A DNA stretch of 64,000 bases from Jejuia rubra (GTDB taxonomy: Bacteria; Bacteroidota; Bacteroidia; Flavobacteriales; Flavobacteriaceae): the NCBI RefSeq assembly GCF_042684665.1, contig NZ_JBHULY010000013.1, positions 1 through 64,000 on the forward strand, given 5' to 3'. Shown piece by piece: positions 27,629 to 36,764 of the stretch. Both the position numbers and the translations under genes were made by a program. Within the stretch, counting starts at the first letter, position 1, and each line of letters opens with the position of its first letter. The notes below the pieces were generated by a model. That model made no database searches. It saw only the letters and a program-made list of their open reading frames with translations, and was not told the origin of the DNA.

Positions 27629-28129
27629 CTAGAATTGGTATCTCACACCGATTCCAATATCAAAATCCAAATCATTATTGTCATAAGTGCTACTGCCAAA
27701 TCCAATTTCTGGGCGAAAATCAATAGACACCAACAAAGGGAAGTCAAAGTTGTATTCAATACCCACGTTTCCAGCGGCAAACAAAAAGGTATCGGTAATA
27801 TCGCCTGTCGGAAGATCAAATCTCCATGAAGACAAGCCTGCTCCCGGGCCGGCATACCAATTAAAACCGCCATCGATATTCCAAACCCATTGGTAAATAC
27901 CGGTAAGTTTAACCCCTCTGAAATCAAAACCTCTTCTGGTGCCGTAGCGCCACCCAAAGTCAGCTTCCAAGCGGTTGTTTTCCTTCAAAGCTCTTTGATA
28001 GGAGATTTCTGCACCAAATGCATTACTGTCCCCTAAGCGAAGGCCAATGGCGTTTTCCGCTATTTCTTGTGCTCCTGATGTCAATGTAAACCCTAATAAT
28101 ACGGCTACTAATGCTATTAATTTTTTCAT
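27629..28129 (-). CDS. small outer-membrane beta-barrel protein
   Basis: A 166-residue protein with a signal peptide (LIALVAVLLGFTLTSGAQ). Regularly spaced amphipathic strands follow (GLRLGDSNAFGAEISYQRAL, RLEADFGWRYG, FNWYAGPGAGLSSWRF, VGIEYNFDFPLLVSIDFRPEIGFG), with a terminal IGVGVRYQF-like ending (GIGVRYQF). This matches the OMP_b-brl group. Its function is unknown. It has its own terminator and is a single-gene unit divergent from the oxidoreductase. Confidence 0.85.
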   Translation of the reverse strand: MKKLIALVAVLLGFTLTSGAQEIAENAIGLRLGDSNAFGAEISYQRALKENNRLEADFGWRYGTRRGFDFRGVKLTGIYQWVWNIDGGFNWYAGPGAGLSSWRFDLPTGDITDTFLFAAGNVGIEYNFDFPLLVSIDFRPEIGFGSSTYDNNDLDFDIGIGVRYQF

Positions 28130-28263
28130 AAGTTTTTAGTTTTTTATCTTTCCTAATATACGTCCAATCCATACGAATAGATTATTGCGATATTGTAAAG
28201 CTTTAGCAAAAATAACGCCAAAAATGTCCCTATATTTACCCATATCCTAGAATTTTTAACGCG

Positions 28264-31173
28264 ATGTCCTTAAAACTCTTAGAATCAAAACTTTCGGGTG
28301 AGCTATTGTATGATGACTTGATAAAAGCTTTGTATGCCACGGATGCATCAGTGTACAGAATGTTGCCACTTGCAGTAGCATACCCCAAGGATGAAGAAGA
28401 TATCAAGTTGTTGATTCAATACGCCAAACAAGAGAGCACTTCTTTGATTCCGAGGACGGCCGGTACGTCTTTGGCAGGGCAATGTGTAGGAAAGGGTATT
28501 GTGGTTGATGTTTCTAAACACTTCACTAAAATTTTAAAGGTGAATGAAACCGCCAAAACCGTTACCGTGCAACCAGGGGTAGTTCGGGATGCCTTGAATA
28601 ATTACCTTAAGCCCTATGGCTTATTTTTTGGGCCTAATACCTCAACCTCAAATCGGTGTATGATAGGGGGCATGGTAGGCAACAATTCCTCTGGTACAAC
28701 CTCAATAAAATATGGGGTAACACGGGATAAGGTTTTAGGGCTTAAAACGATTTTGAGCGATGGGAGCGAGGTTGTTTTTGGTGAATTGTTGTCGGAGGAA
28801 TTCATGAAGAAAACAAAGTTGGACACTTTGGAAGGTGAAATTTATCAATCTATTTATGATGAATTAAAGCCTAAATCTGTTCAAAAGGAAATAAATGAAA
28901 AGTTTCCAAAACCGGAAATCCATCGGAGGAATACGGGCTATGCAATAGATGCATTGATTGACACCGATATTTTTTCTGAAGGTGAGGAAAAATTCAATAT
29001 GTGCAAACTGCTTTCGGGGAGCGAGGGTACTTTGGCGTTCACTACTGAAATTACTTTACAATTAGATGATTTGCCTCCTGAACATCGCATAATGGTAGCT
29101 GCACATTTTGAAAGCATTGAAAGTTGTTTGCTGGCTGTTGTGCCTGCAATGAAACACAATTTGTACACTTGCGAAATGATGGATAAAACCATTTTGGACT
29201 GTACAAAACGTAATAAAACCCAACAAGAAAACAGACGCTTTTTGGTAGGAGATCCCGAAGCTATTTTGATGTGTGAGGTAAAAGCAAATAATTTCGAGGA
29301 CGTCAAAAATCAGGTCGATACATTGGTGAAGGCTTTAGAAAAATCAGGTTTAAGTTATGCCAATCCCATTCTGGTGGGTAATGACATTGATAAGGCTGTC
29401 CATTTGAGAAGTGCAGGACTTGGGCTGTTGGGCAATATTGTTGGCGATAAAAAGTCCGTAGCCTGTATCGAGGATACTGCCGTGGTTTTGGACGACTTGG
29501 CCGATTATATTGGGGAGTTCACTGCATTAATGGCAACATATAATCAAAATGCAGTGTATTATGCCCACGCCGGTGCAGGTGAGTTGCATTTGCGCCCCAT
29601 TTTGGATTTAAAGCAAAAAGAGGACGTAAAATTGTTTCGAAAAATCACAAGGGATGTGGCGCATCTGGTCAAAAAATACAATGGTTCCTTTAGTGGGGAA
29701 CATGGGGATGGGATAGTGCGGGCTGAGTTTATTCCGTTGATGATTGGGGAGGCCAACTACCAAATTATAAAACGAATAAAACAGGTATTTGACCCTGGGA
29801 ATATCTTTAATCCTGGGAAAATCGTGGATGCCTTTCCTATGGATAAATCCTTAAGGTATGAACCTGATCGGGCAGAGCCTAAAATAGAAACCCTAATGGA
29901 TTTTTCCCATTCCCAAGGAATTCTTCGTGAAGCGGAAAAATGCAATGGTTCGGGGGATTGCAGGAAGTTACCCCAATTTGGGGGTACGATGTGTCCAAGT
30001 TACAGAGCCACCAGAAACGAAAGGGACACGACCAGAGCAAGGGCTAATGCTTTGAGGGAATTTTTGACAAATTCCGAAAAGTCGAACAAATTCAACCATA
30101 AAGAATTAAAGGAGGTATTTGATTTGTGTTTGAGTTGCAAGGCCTGTGCTAGCGAGTGCCCCAGTAGTGTGGATGTGGCCAGTTTAAAGGCTGAGTTTCA
30201 GTATCAATTTCAAAAAGAAAACGGTGTTTCGTGGCGCACTAAATTGTTAGCCTATAATAATCGTTTGAATGGCACTTTAGGAAGGTTTCCAAGGTTTTCA
30301 AATTTCATATTTTCTAATGGTTTGACCTCTTCAGTTTTGAAAAAATCAATGGGAATTGCCAAAGAAAGAAGCTTACCTTTAATTTCTAACTCGAGTTTAG
30401 ATAAACAGTTTAAAAGCTCTAAAATTCAATTAGTTGGAAGTGAAACAATCAAAGAAGTCTTTCTGTTTAATGATGAATTCACCAACTATTTGGATACTTC
30501 GATTGGAATTGATGCGATTCAATTATTAACTCGACTAAATTATAAAGTCACTTTAATAGAAAATGTAGAATCTGGACGTGCTTTTTTATCCAAAGGTTTG
30601 TTGGAACAGGCCAAAATAGTTGCAAATAAAAATATTTCAATTTTTAAGAATAAAGTTACCGAAAATACTCCTTTAATAGGCATCGAACCCTCCGCCATTT
30701 TAACTTTTAAGGACGAATATTTAAAATTGGCAGACGACAAAGCTTCAGCAGAAAAAATTGCCAAGCACACCTATTTAATCGAAGAATTTTTACAGAAAGA
30801 AATTGAATTGGGCAATATCGCTTCAGACCAATTCACTTCCGAACCAAAAACCATTAAATTCCATGGGCATTGCCATCAAAAGGCACTAAGTAATCAATTG
30901 TCCAGTTTTTCAGCTTTAAACCTTCCAAAGAATTATAAAGTTACCATTATCCCCAGTGGCTGTTGTGGTATGGCTGGAAGTTTTGGTTACGAAAAGGAAC
31001 ATTACGAGGTCAGCATGCAAATAGGTGAGCAAACCCTTTTTCCAGCCCTACGGAAATCCGGCAATGATGTCATTATTGCTGCCAATGGTACCAGTTGTAG
31101 GCATCAAATAAAAGATGGAACGGGAAGGGAGGCCAAGCACCCCATTACGATTTTAAAGGAGGCTTTGAAGTAA
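28264..31173 (+). CDS. FAD-linked oxidase fused to Fe-S/CCG domain protein (GlcD-GlcF/DLD type)
   Basis: A 969-residue 2-hydroxyacid dehydrogenase-like enzyme. The N-terminal FAD-binding domain (about 40-230) has RTAGTSLAGQCVG and MIGGMVGNNSSG. A FAD-oxidase C-terminal domain follows, ending SGEHGDGIVR ... DPGNIFNPGKIVD. Next is a 4Fe-4S module, with Cys at CNGSGDCRK and CLSCKACASECP, and a C-terminal GlpC/GlcF-type region with HGHCHQKALS and SGCCGMAG. It would pass electrons from a substrate such as D-lactate, glycolate or D-2-hydroxyglutarate to a quinone or protein acceptor. The fusion replaces separate GlcD and GlcF subunits; substrate uncertain. Confidence 0.9.
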   Translation: MSLKLLESKLSGELLYDDLIKALYATDASVYRMLPLAVAYPKDEEDIKLLIQYAKQESTSLIPRTAGTSLAGQCVGKGIVVDVSKHFTKILKVNETAKTVTVQPGVVRDALNNYLKPYGLFFGPNTSTSNRCMIGGMVGNNSSGTTSIKYGVTRDKVLGLKTILSDGSEVVFGELLSEEFMKKTKLDTLEGEIYQSIYDELKPKSVQKEINEKFPKPEIHRRNTGYAIDALIDTDIFSEGEEKFNMCKLLSGSEGTLAFTTEITLQLDDLPPEHRIMVAAHFESIESCLLAVVPAMKHNLYTCEMMDKTILDCTKRNKTQQENRRFLVGDPEAILMCEVKANNFEDVKNQVDTLVKALEKSGLSYANPILVGNDIDKAVHLRSAGLGLLGNIVGDKKSVACIEDTAVVLDDLADYIGEFTALMATYNQNAVYYAHAGAGELHLRPILDLKQKEDVKLFRKITRDVAHLVKKYNGSFSGEHGDGIVRAEFIPLMIGEANYQIIKRIKQVFDPGNIFNPGKIVDAFPMDKSLRYEPDRAEPKIETLMDFSHSQGILREAEKCNGSGDCRKLPQFGGTMCPSYRATRNERDTTRARANALREFLTNSEKSNKFNHKELKEVFDLCLSCKACASECPSSVDVASLKAEFQYQFQKENGVSWRTKLLAYNNRLNGTLGRFPRFSNFIFSNGLTSSVLKKSMGIAKERSLPLISNSSLDKQFKSSKIQLVGSETIKEVFLFNDEFTNYLDTSIGIDAIQLLTRLNYKVTLIENVESGRAFLSKGLLEQAKIVANKNISIFKNKVTENTPLIGIEPSAILTFKDEYLKLADDKASAEKIAKHTYLIEEFLQKEIELGNIASDQFTSEPKTIKFHGHCHQKALSNQLSSFSALNLPKNYKVTIIPSGCCGMAGSFGYEKEHYEVSMQIGEQTLFPALRKSGNDVIIAANGTSCRHQIKDGTGREAKHPITILKEALK

Positions 31174-31189
31174 TGTACCGTTTTTTACT

Positions 31190-31918
31190 TTACAGGCTAC
31201 CAATAAAAGGATATGCTTTAGAGGCTAATACGGCTACCTCTTTGTTGCCCCTGTAAATCCCGGTATGTATTTCCATGCCTTTTTCTTTAAGAGTAGATTT
31301 TAGGGCCTTAAATGTTTGTTGCTCTCCTTTTCGTTGGTGGTCGTCAAAAATGATAATAAAGTCATCATCTTTATCAAAGGTTTTGGCAATTTCTACGATA
31401 TCGTATCTTGAATAATTAGGACTGCCTAGGGGGCCATCAATAACATATAAATCATATTTTTTGTCAAGTAATTTTGTGATTTGTCCATAACTATTGACTT
31501 CATGGGTGTTCACCTTGGTTTTTGTTAGAGGGGCAATTTTGACCGTAGAACGTTTTGATAACGTAAATCGTTTTGAAAAGCTGTCTTTCCAATCTTCACT
31601 CTCCTCAACAATCGTATGGCTCGATAGCTTAAGTTGATTATCTAAGTATGCAGAAATAAATTTTGAGGATTCTCCAAGTCCAAACTCTACTATGGTTTTG
31701 GGTTGGTAATCGTTTAAAACCCTGTTTAATATGTAAAAAAAGGTATAGCTCCCTGCCCACCTTCCCACATTCAATGACAGGCCAGTAAGCCAATCTTTTC
31801 CTCTTATGCTGTCGTGATAAACATTTGCCCATTCAAGTTCCTCTAGGTGATAGATCATTCTATATAAGAGATCAATCACCGGAAGCTTTTTTAATTTAGT
31901 GAATTTGCTTTTTAACAT
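31190..31918 (-). CDS. class I SAM-dependent methyltransferase-like protein
   Basis: A 242-residue protein. The SAM-site-like motif is TIVEFGLGESSKFISAYL (about 75-92), followed by TIVEESEDWKDSF (acidic end of beta-2) and a later DLYVIDGPLGSPNYSRYDIV strand, all in Rossmann order. This resembles Methyltransf_24 proteins, often found in glycan or lipopolysaccharide loci. The substrate is unknown. It converges with the oxidoreductase with only 16 bases between stops. Confidence 0.7.
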   Translation of the reverse strand: MLKSKFTKLKKLPVIDLLYRMIYHLEELEWANVYHDSIRGKDWLTGLSLNVGRWAGSYTFFYILNRVLNDYQPKTIVEFGLGESSKFISAYLDNQLKLSSHTIVEESEDWKDSFSKRFTLSKRSTVKIAPLTKTKVNTHEVNSYGQITKLLDKKYDLYVIDGPLGSPNYSRYDIVEIAKTFDKDDDFIIIFDDHQRKGEQQTFKALKSTLKEKGMEIHTGIYRGNKEVAVLASKAYPFIGSL

Positions 31919-32049
31919 TTAGATTGAAAAAAATGCATCATTAAGTACTTCAAAAATACCAGTATAAGAGGACTAATGTAGTTAATTTTCTTCAACAGGT
32001 CATGATAACCAGGGGTAAATAGACTTTCGTTATAAAAGTTAGGACGAAA

Positions 32050-32889
32050 TTACTTTTGTGTCTTGTCAACAATAGTTATTGCCGCAATCAAATCCTTTAC
32101 CTCCATTTCCTTCACATCTTCATCTGCAAAGAAAGGGGAGAGTTTGTCATGGCTGTAATTATAGATTTTCCAGCGTTTAAACTGATATTCTAAAGCGGTA
32201 AAATTTTCAACCCAATCCCCAGAGTTAAGATACATGGTTTTACCGTGTTTGTTTTCTTTGATTTCCATTTTGGGTTGGTGGATGTGACCACACACCACAT
32301 AATCGTAGCCGTTTTCAATGGCGAGCTCAGCAATCACTTTTTCGTAATCTGAAATAAATTTGACGGCACCTTTCACGCCATTTTTAATTTTTTTGGAAAG
32401 GGAATACCGCTCTTTGCCCATCTTGGATAAAACCCAATTGGTCATTCGGTTTAGCAAAATCAGTAAGTCATAGCCATAACCTCCAAGTTTGGCTAACCAT
32501 TTGGCATTTTGAATGGAAATATCGAACACGTCGCCATGAAAAAACCAACCCTTTTTACCATCAATGTCCAACACCAATTTATCTACAATCGAAATATTTC
32601 CAATGGTAGTATCACTGAATTTCCGCAACATTTCGTCGTGATTGCCTGTAATATAGATCACTTCAACACCATCCGCGGCAAAGTCCATAATTTTCTTAAT
32701 CACCTTCAAGTGGGATTTAGGGAAATAGCGCTTGCTAAACTGCCATATATCTACAATATCGCCGTTTAAAATCAGTTTTTTGGGATTGATGCTGTTTAAG
32801 TAGGTTAATAATTGTTTTGCATGACAGCCGTAGGTTCCCAAATGCACATCGGAGATTACCGCAATTTCTACTTTACGTTTTGTTTTCAA
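32050..32889 (-). CDS. LpxH-like metallophosphoesterase
   Basis: A 279-residue calcineurin-type phosphoesterase. All metal-binding motifs are present: ISDVHLG (residues about 12-18), NGDIVDIW, TGNHDE, and CGHIHQPKM, with HGDVFD between. This motif set matches UDP-2,3-diacylglucosamine diphosphatase (LpxH)-like enzymes in Bacteroidetes, which act in lipid A synthesis at the inner membrane. It is longer than E. coli LpxH, so the exact substrate is inferred. Confidence 0.82.
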   Translation of the reverse strand: MKTKRKVEIAVISDVHLGTYGCHAKQLLTYLNSINPKKLILNGDIVDIWQFSKRYFPKSHLKVIKKIMDFAADGVEVIYITGNHDEMLRKFSDTTIGNISIVDKLVLDIDGKKGWFFHGDVFDISIQNAKWLAKLGGYGYDLLILLNRMTNWVLSKMGKERYSLSKKIKNGVKGAVKFISDYEKVIAELAIENGYDYVVCGHIHQPKMEIKENKHGKTMYLNSGDWVENFTALEYQFKRWKIYNYSHDKLSPFFADEDVKEMEVKDLIAAITIVDKTQK

Positions 32890-33253
32890 TGGGGTATAGG
32901 TGGTTGGTAAATTCGTATTTGTTCACAGTACAAATAACTATTTTTAGTATTATGTGAAGATTATCGGGCAATTAACTAATTATCAGGTTATTGTTACGCA
33001 AATGTTAAGATGAATCGTATTTTGCCTTTGTTGAAAATTAGTGTAATTCATGGCTAAAGTTTATTAAAGAAAATTCCTAGGAGCATTGCTCCTAGGTTAC
33101 GGTTGAAATTGTCATTCCCATGAAAATGGGAGTCTAATTAAAGAATTTGCTCGTTTTTGTCTTGAACTGAAAATGGAAAATTGAATATATTTTTAGGTGA
33201 TGCACTAGGAAGGTTCGGCAATAAATTCTTTATTTTAGCGGAAAATTTGGATT
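32890..33253. other. 364-bp divergent intergenic region with a perfect hairpin
   Basis: Holds CCTAGGAGC-ATT-GCTCCTAGG at 33079-33099 (nine perfect pairs) and a second small stem CCCAT-GAAA-ATGGG just after. Both precede aroC by about 150 bases. A TTATTTTAG box just before 33254 may be the aroC -7 element. No ORF. Confidence 0.55.
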
Positions 33254-34312
33254 ATGGCTGGAAATTCCTTTGGAAAACTGTTCAATTTGACAACTTATGG
33301 CGAATCACACGGGCCTGCTTTGGGTGGTGTTATCGATGGTTGCCCTCCGGGAATTGAGTTGGATACGGATGCCATTCAAAATGAACTCAACCGCAGGAAA
33401 CCTGGCCAATCGGCAATTGTTACCCAACGCAAAGAACCCGACTCCGTAAAGTTCTATTCTGGTATTTTTGAGGGAGTAACAACTGGAACTCCAATAGGTT
33501 TCGTTATTGAAAACACCAATCAAAAATCCCATGATTACTCGCATATAAAAGATAGTTACAGGCCCAGCCATGCCGATTATACTTATGATAAAAAATACGG
33601 CATAAGGGATTATCGCGGTGGTGGGCGCAGTTCGGCGCGCGAAACGGCGTGTAGGGTAGTGGCCGGAGCTATTGCCAAGCAGGTGCTTAAGGATGTAGAA
33701 ATCTACGCCTATGTATCAGGAGTCGGGACAATGAAATTGGATAAACCCTATTCGGAGTTGGATTTAACAAAGATTGAATCCAATATTGTGCGTTGTCCGG
33801 ATGAAACCATGGCCTCAAAAATGGAGCAATATATCAAGGAAGTGCGTAGTAAAGGTGACACCGTAGGAGGTATTATTAGCTGTGTGGTTAAAAATGTACC
33901 GGTCGGTTTGGGCGAGCCGGTTTTCGATAAATTACATGCCGAATTGGGAAAAGCTATGCTATCCATAAACGCCGTAAAAGGTTTTGAATACGGCAGCGGT
34001 TTTCATGGCAGTACCATGTACGGTAGTGAGCATAACGATGCCTTTAATACCGATGGTAGTACAAAAACCAATTACTCTGGAGGGATACAAGGTGGTATTA
34101 GTAATGGGATGGATATTTATTTTAATGTGGCATTCAAACCTGTGGCCACATTAATTCAGAAATACGAGACTATCGACAAGGAAGGCAAAGTAGTCCAAAT
34201 GCAGGGCAAAGGCCGTCACGATCCTTGTGTAGTGCCAAGAGCTGTTCCTATTGTTGAGGCTATGGCCGCTTTGGTGTTGGCTGATTTCTATTTGATCAAT
34301 AAGATTTACTAG
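33254..34312 (+). CDS. aroC: chorismate synthase
   Basis: Last step of the shikimate pathway: 5-enolpyruvylshikimate 3-phosphate to chorismate, using reduced FMN. It is 352 residues long. Family signatures are present: YGESHGPALGGVIDGCPPG (about 15-33), DYRGGGRSSARETACRV, and GKGRHDPCVVPRAVPIVEAM. It is a single gene with no other aro genes nearby. Confidence 0.97.
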   Translation: MAGNSFGKLFNLTTYGESHGPALGGVIDGCPPGIELDTDAIQNELNRRKPGQSAIVTQRKEPDSVKFYSGIFEGVTTGTPIGFVIENTNQKSHDYSHIKDSYRPSHADYTYDKKYGIRDYRGGGRSSARETACRVVAGAIAKQVLKDVEIYAYVSGVGTMKLDKPYSELDLTKIESNIVRCPDETMASKMEQYIKEVRSKGDTVGGIISCVVKNVPVGLGEPVFDKLHAELGKAMLSINAVKGFEYGSGFHGSTMYGSEHNDAFNTDGSTKTNYSGGIQGGISNGMDIYFNVAFKPVATLIQKYETIDKEGKVVQMQGKGRHDPCVVPRAVPIVEAMAALVLADFYLINKIY

Positions 34313-34441
34313 AAGTTTTGTTGAGCTCAACTTTCCTTTTGGGCATTCCAAAAAAAAAGTAATAACCTGGGTTCGATTAATATTTTCTATGTAGAGACAA
34401 CCTTGACAATCTGTTGTCCGTTTAATAAGGAAAACTTTAGA

Positions 34442-34523
34442 TCCTGCAAGGTCTCTTTTTTGACCTTGTAGGTATAAAATATTGATATCAAAATACCTAC
34501 AAGGTGTTCAAAACCTTGCAGGA
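34442..34523. repeat. dispersed ACCTTGCAGG/ACCTTGTAGG palindromic repeat, paired copy
   Basis: Nested inverted repeats: outer TCCTGCAAGGT (34442) with ACCTTGCAGGA (34513), inner ACCTTGTAGGTAT (34463) with ATACCTACAAGGT (34493). Single copies of the same motif occur at 50576, 62712 and 63665. Recognised as a repeat common in flavobacterial intergenic DNA. Confidence 0.85.
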
Positions 34524-34603
34524 CAAGGATAATTATTTTAAGGCCAGATTCTTAATAACCGAATCAGGGATAGTATTAACTTTAAACTCTTATCAATAGT
34601 GAT

Positions 34604-35134
34604 ATGGTTTACTACTGGCTTCACATGCTGTACATTTTTATTGGGTCCCGTCTGTTTTGGAAACCGGTTGATTTAGAAGCCGACATTAGCCGAACCAGAA
34701 GAGTAAGTCTTTTGGACTGTGAGGGATTTCGTTTTATGTCCAATGCCAAATACTTTTATTACATGGATTTAATCCGATTTGAGATCCTATTTCGATCGGA
34801 TTTGTATAAAGCCACGATTAAAAAAGGGATGTTTCCGGTGTTGGGTTCACAAAAGATTATTTACAAAAAGCCGTTAAAACGGTGGCAAAAATTTAAAGTT
34901 ACACTAGTGCTTGAAGGTTGGGAGGACAACTGGGCATACCATCGCCAAATATTTACAAGAAACGGGGAAGTGTATGCCATAGGCATTACGAAAGTGGGGT
35001 TTTGGAAAAATCGGGATACCCAAGATATGCGCGCCATTCTTGCAGAAAGCGGCATTACCATGAAGGACAAAGCGCCACCGACGGCTATTCTAAATCTTTT
35101 TAATAAGGATTATGATATTCTGAAAAACGCTTAA
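34604..35134 (+). CDS. hot-dog fold acyl-CoA thioesterase (Them6-like)
   Basis: A 176-residue protein with an N-terminal hydrophobic stretch (YYWLHMLYIFIGSRLF) and then a hot-dog domain. The long helix follows MSNAKYFYYMDLIRFEILFRSDLYK, and beta strands include KVTLVLEGWEDNWAYHRQIF and EVYAIGITKVGFW. The order resembles Them6/4-hydroxybenzoyl-CoA thioesterase-like proteins. Catalytic residues cannot be assigned by eye. The next gene, a symporter, begins 54 bases later. Confidence 0.7.
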   Translation: MVYYWLHMLYIFIGSRLFWKPVDLEADISRTRRVSLLDCEGFRFMSNAKYFYYMDLIRFEILFRSDLYKATIKKGMFPVLGSQKIIYKKPLKRWQKFKVTLVLEGWEDNWAYHRQIFTRNGEVYAIGITKVGFWKNRDTQDMRAILAESGITMKDKAPPTAILNLFNKDYDILKNA

Positions 35135-35188
35135 AATACTTATCTTGTTTCAAATTATATTGACTAAAGAAGTTAGAAGAGGCTTTAT

Positions 35189-36514
35189 ATGAAAAAACTA
35201 GCATTGCATTGGAAAATTATCATCGGAATGGTCCTCGGGATCATTTTTGGTTTTATTATGAACGGTATCGATGGAGGAAAAGGGTTTGTAACCGACTGGA
35301 TTTCGCCATTTGGCACCATTTTTATCAATCTTTTGAAACTCATTGCGGTGCCATTAATTTTAGCTTCGCTGATAAAGGGTATTTCCGATTTAAAGGATAT
35401 TTCGAAAATAAAGTCGATGGGCTTGCGTACAGTGAGTATTTACATTTGCACAACTTTGGTGGCCATCATCATTGGTTTGAGTATTGTAAATACGTTGCAA
35501 CCGGGCAAGGGCATGCCACAGGATACCATCGAGAAAATCAAATTAAAATACGAAAATGATGCCGGCGTTGCTGATAAATTGATGAAAGCCTCGGCCCAAA
35601 AGGAAGCGGGGCCTTTACAAGCATTGGTAGACATTTTTCCGAGTAATATTTTTCAGTCTTTTGCCAATGCCTCAATGTTGCAAGTGATATTTTTTGCGCT
35701 ATTTGTTGGGATTTCTTTATTGCTGATAGGGGAAGAAAAGGCGAAACCCTTAGTGAGATTTTTTGATTCCCTAAATGAAGTGGTCATGAAAATGGTGGAC
35801 TTGATCATGTTGTTTGCGCCCTATGCCGTGTTTGCCCTTTTGGCCAATGTGATTATCGCTTTTGACGACACCGAAATTTTACTGAAACTGCTGTACTACG
35901 CACTGTGCGTGGTGGGTGGTTTGATACTTATGATTGTGTTCTATTTAATTATCCTAAGTGTTTACGCTAAAAAATCGCCCATTTGGTTTTTACAGGAAAT
36001 TAGCCCCGCGCAACTTTTGGCGTTTTCTACCAGTAGTAGTGCGGCCACCCTGCCGGTAACCATGGAACGCGTGGAAGAACATTTAGGGGTAGATAAAGAA
36101 GTTTCGGGGTTTGTGCTTCCGGTTGGTGCCACGGTAAATATGGATGGTACCAGTTTATATCAGGGGATTGCGGCGGTTTTTATCATGCAAGTCATTTGGC
36201 CGGAAGGCCTAACGTTTACCAATCAATTGGTGATTATTTTAACGGCGCTGTTGGCGTCTATAGGAAGTGCAGCCGTGCCATCGGCAGGCATGGTAATGCT
36301 GGTTATTGTGCTGGAATCCATTGGTTTTCCAGCGGAATTATTGCCTATAGGATTGGCATTGATTTTTGCGGTGGACAGGCCTTTGGATATGTGCCGCACT
36401 GTAGTTAACGTTACTGGTGACGCGACAGTTTCCATGATGGTAGCCAAATCCTTGGGCAAGCTCCACGACCCACAACCAAAAGAGTGGGACGACCACTATG
36501 ACGAAGTGAAGTAA
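35189..36514 (+). CDS. dicarboxylate/amino acid:cation symporter (DAACS family)
   Basis: A 441-residue inner-membrane transporter of the GltP/DctA family. It imports C4-dicarboxylates, glutamate or aspartate with Na+ or H+. Signatures: the Ser-rich hairpin FSTSSSAATLPVTM (about 277-290), GATVNMDGTSLYQ with the NMDGT cation site, PSAGMVML, and the last helix DRPLDMCRTVVNVTGD. Eight hydrophobic segments can be traced. Substrate not decided by sequence. Confidence 0.93.
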   Translation: MKKLALHWKIIIGMVLGIIFGFIMNGIDGGKGFVTDWISPFGTIFINLLKLIAVPLILASLIKGISDLKDISKIKSMGLRTVSIYICTTLVAIIIGLSIVNTLQPGKGMPQDTIEKIKLKYENDAGVADKLMKASAQKEAGPLQALVDIFPSNIFQSFANASMLQVIFFALFVGISLLLIGEEKAKPLVRFFDSLNEVVMKMVDLIMLFAPYAVFALLANVIIAFDDTEILLKLLYYALCVVGGLILMIVFYLIILSVYAKKSPIWFLQEISPAQLLAFSTSSSAATLPVTMERVEEHLGVDKEVSGFVLPVGATVNMDGTSLYQGIAAVFIMQVIWPEGLTFTNQLVIILTALLASIGSAAVPSAGMVMLVIVLESIGFPAELLPIGLALIFAVDRPLDMCRTVVNVTGDATVSMMVAKSLGKLHDPQPKEWDDHYDEVK

Positions 36515-36537
36515 ATCTGAAGATGGCGGGTAGGCCC

Positions 36538-36690
36538 GCGTTAGGGATTGAAGAGGCATCCTTTTTAAAACTTTGGAAACCTAAATTTGTGAAGAACTTG
36601 AATGTTTGGGATTGCCACGTCGCATACTCCTCGCAATGACGGATTTTTTAAAAAGATATAGCGGAAAGCCCGACCCGCAGGGGAACGCCC
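36538..36690 (+). repeat. dispersed element, GCGTTA/TAACGC family, copy B
   Basis: Starts GCGTTAGGGATTGAAGAGGC, has AAAAAGATATAGCGGAAAGC and GACCC, and ends GGGGAACGCCC. The inner part matches copy A (ttgccacgtcg ... actcctcgcaa). It sits between the symporter and the ATP-grasp gene. Confidence 0.85.
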
Positions 36691-36764
36691 AAAAAGAACT
36701 ACTCTGTTGTGTTGTGATGTTTTGAAAAACTTATTAATTTTATCTCAAACCAAAAAAACGCCTT

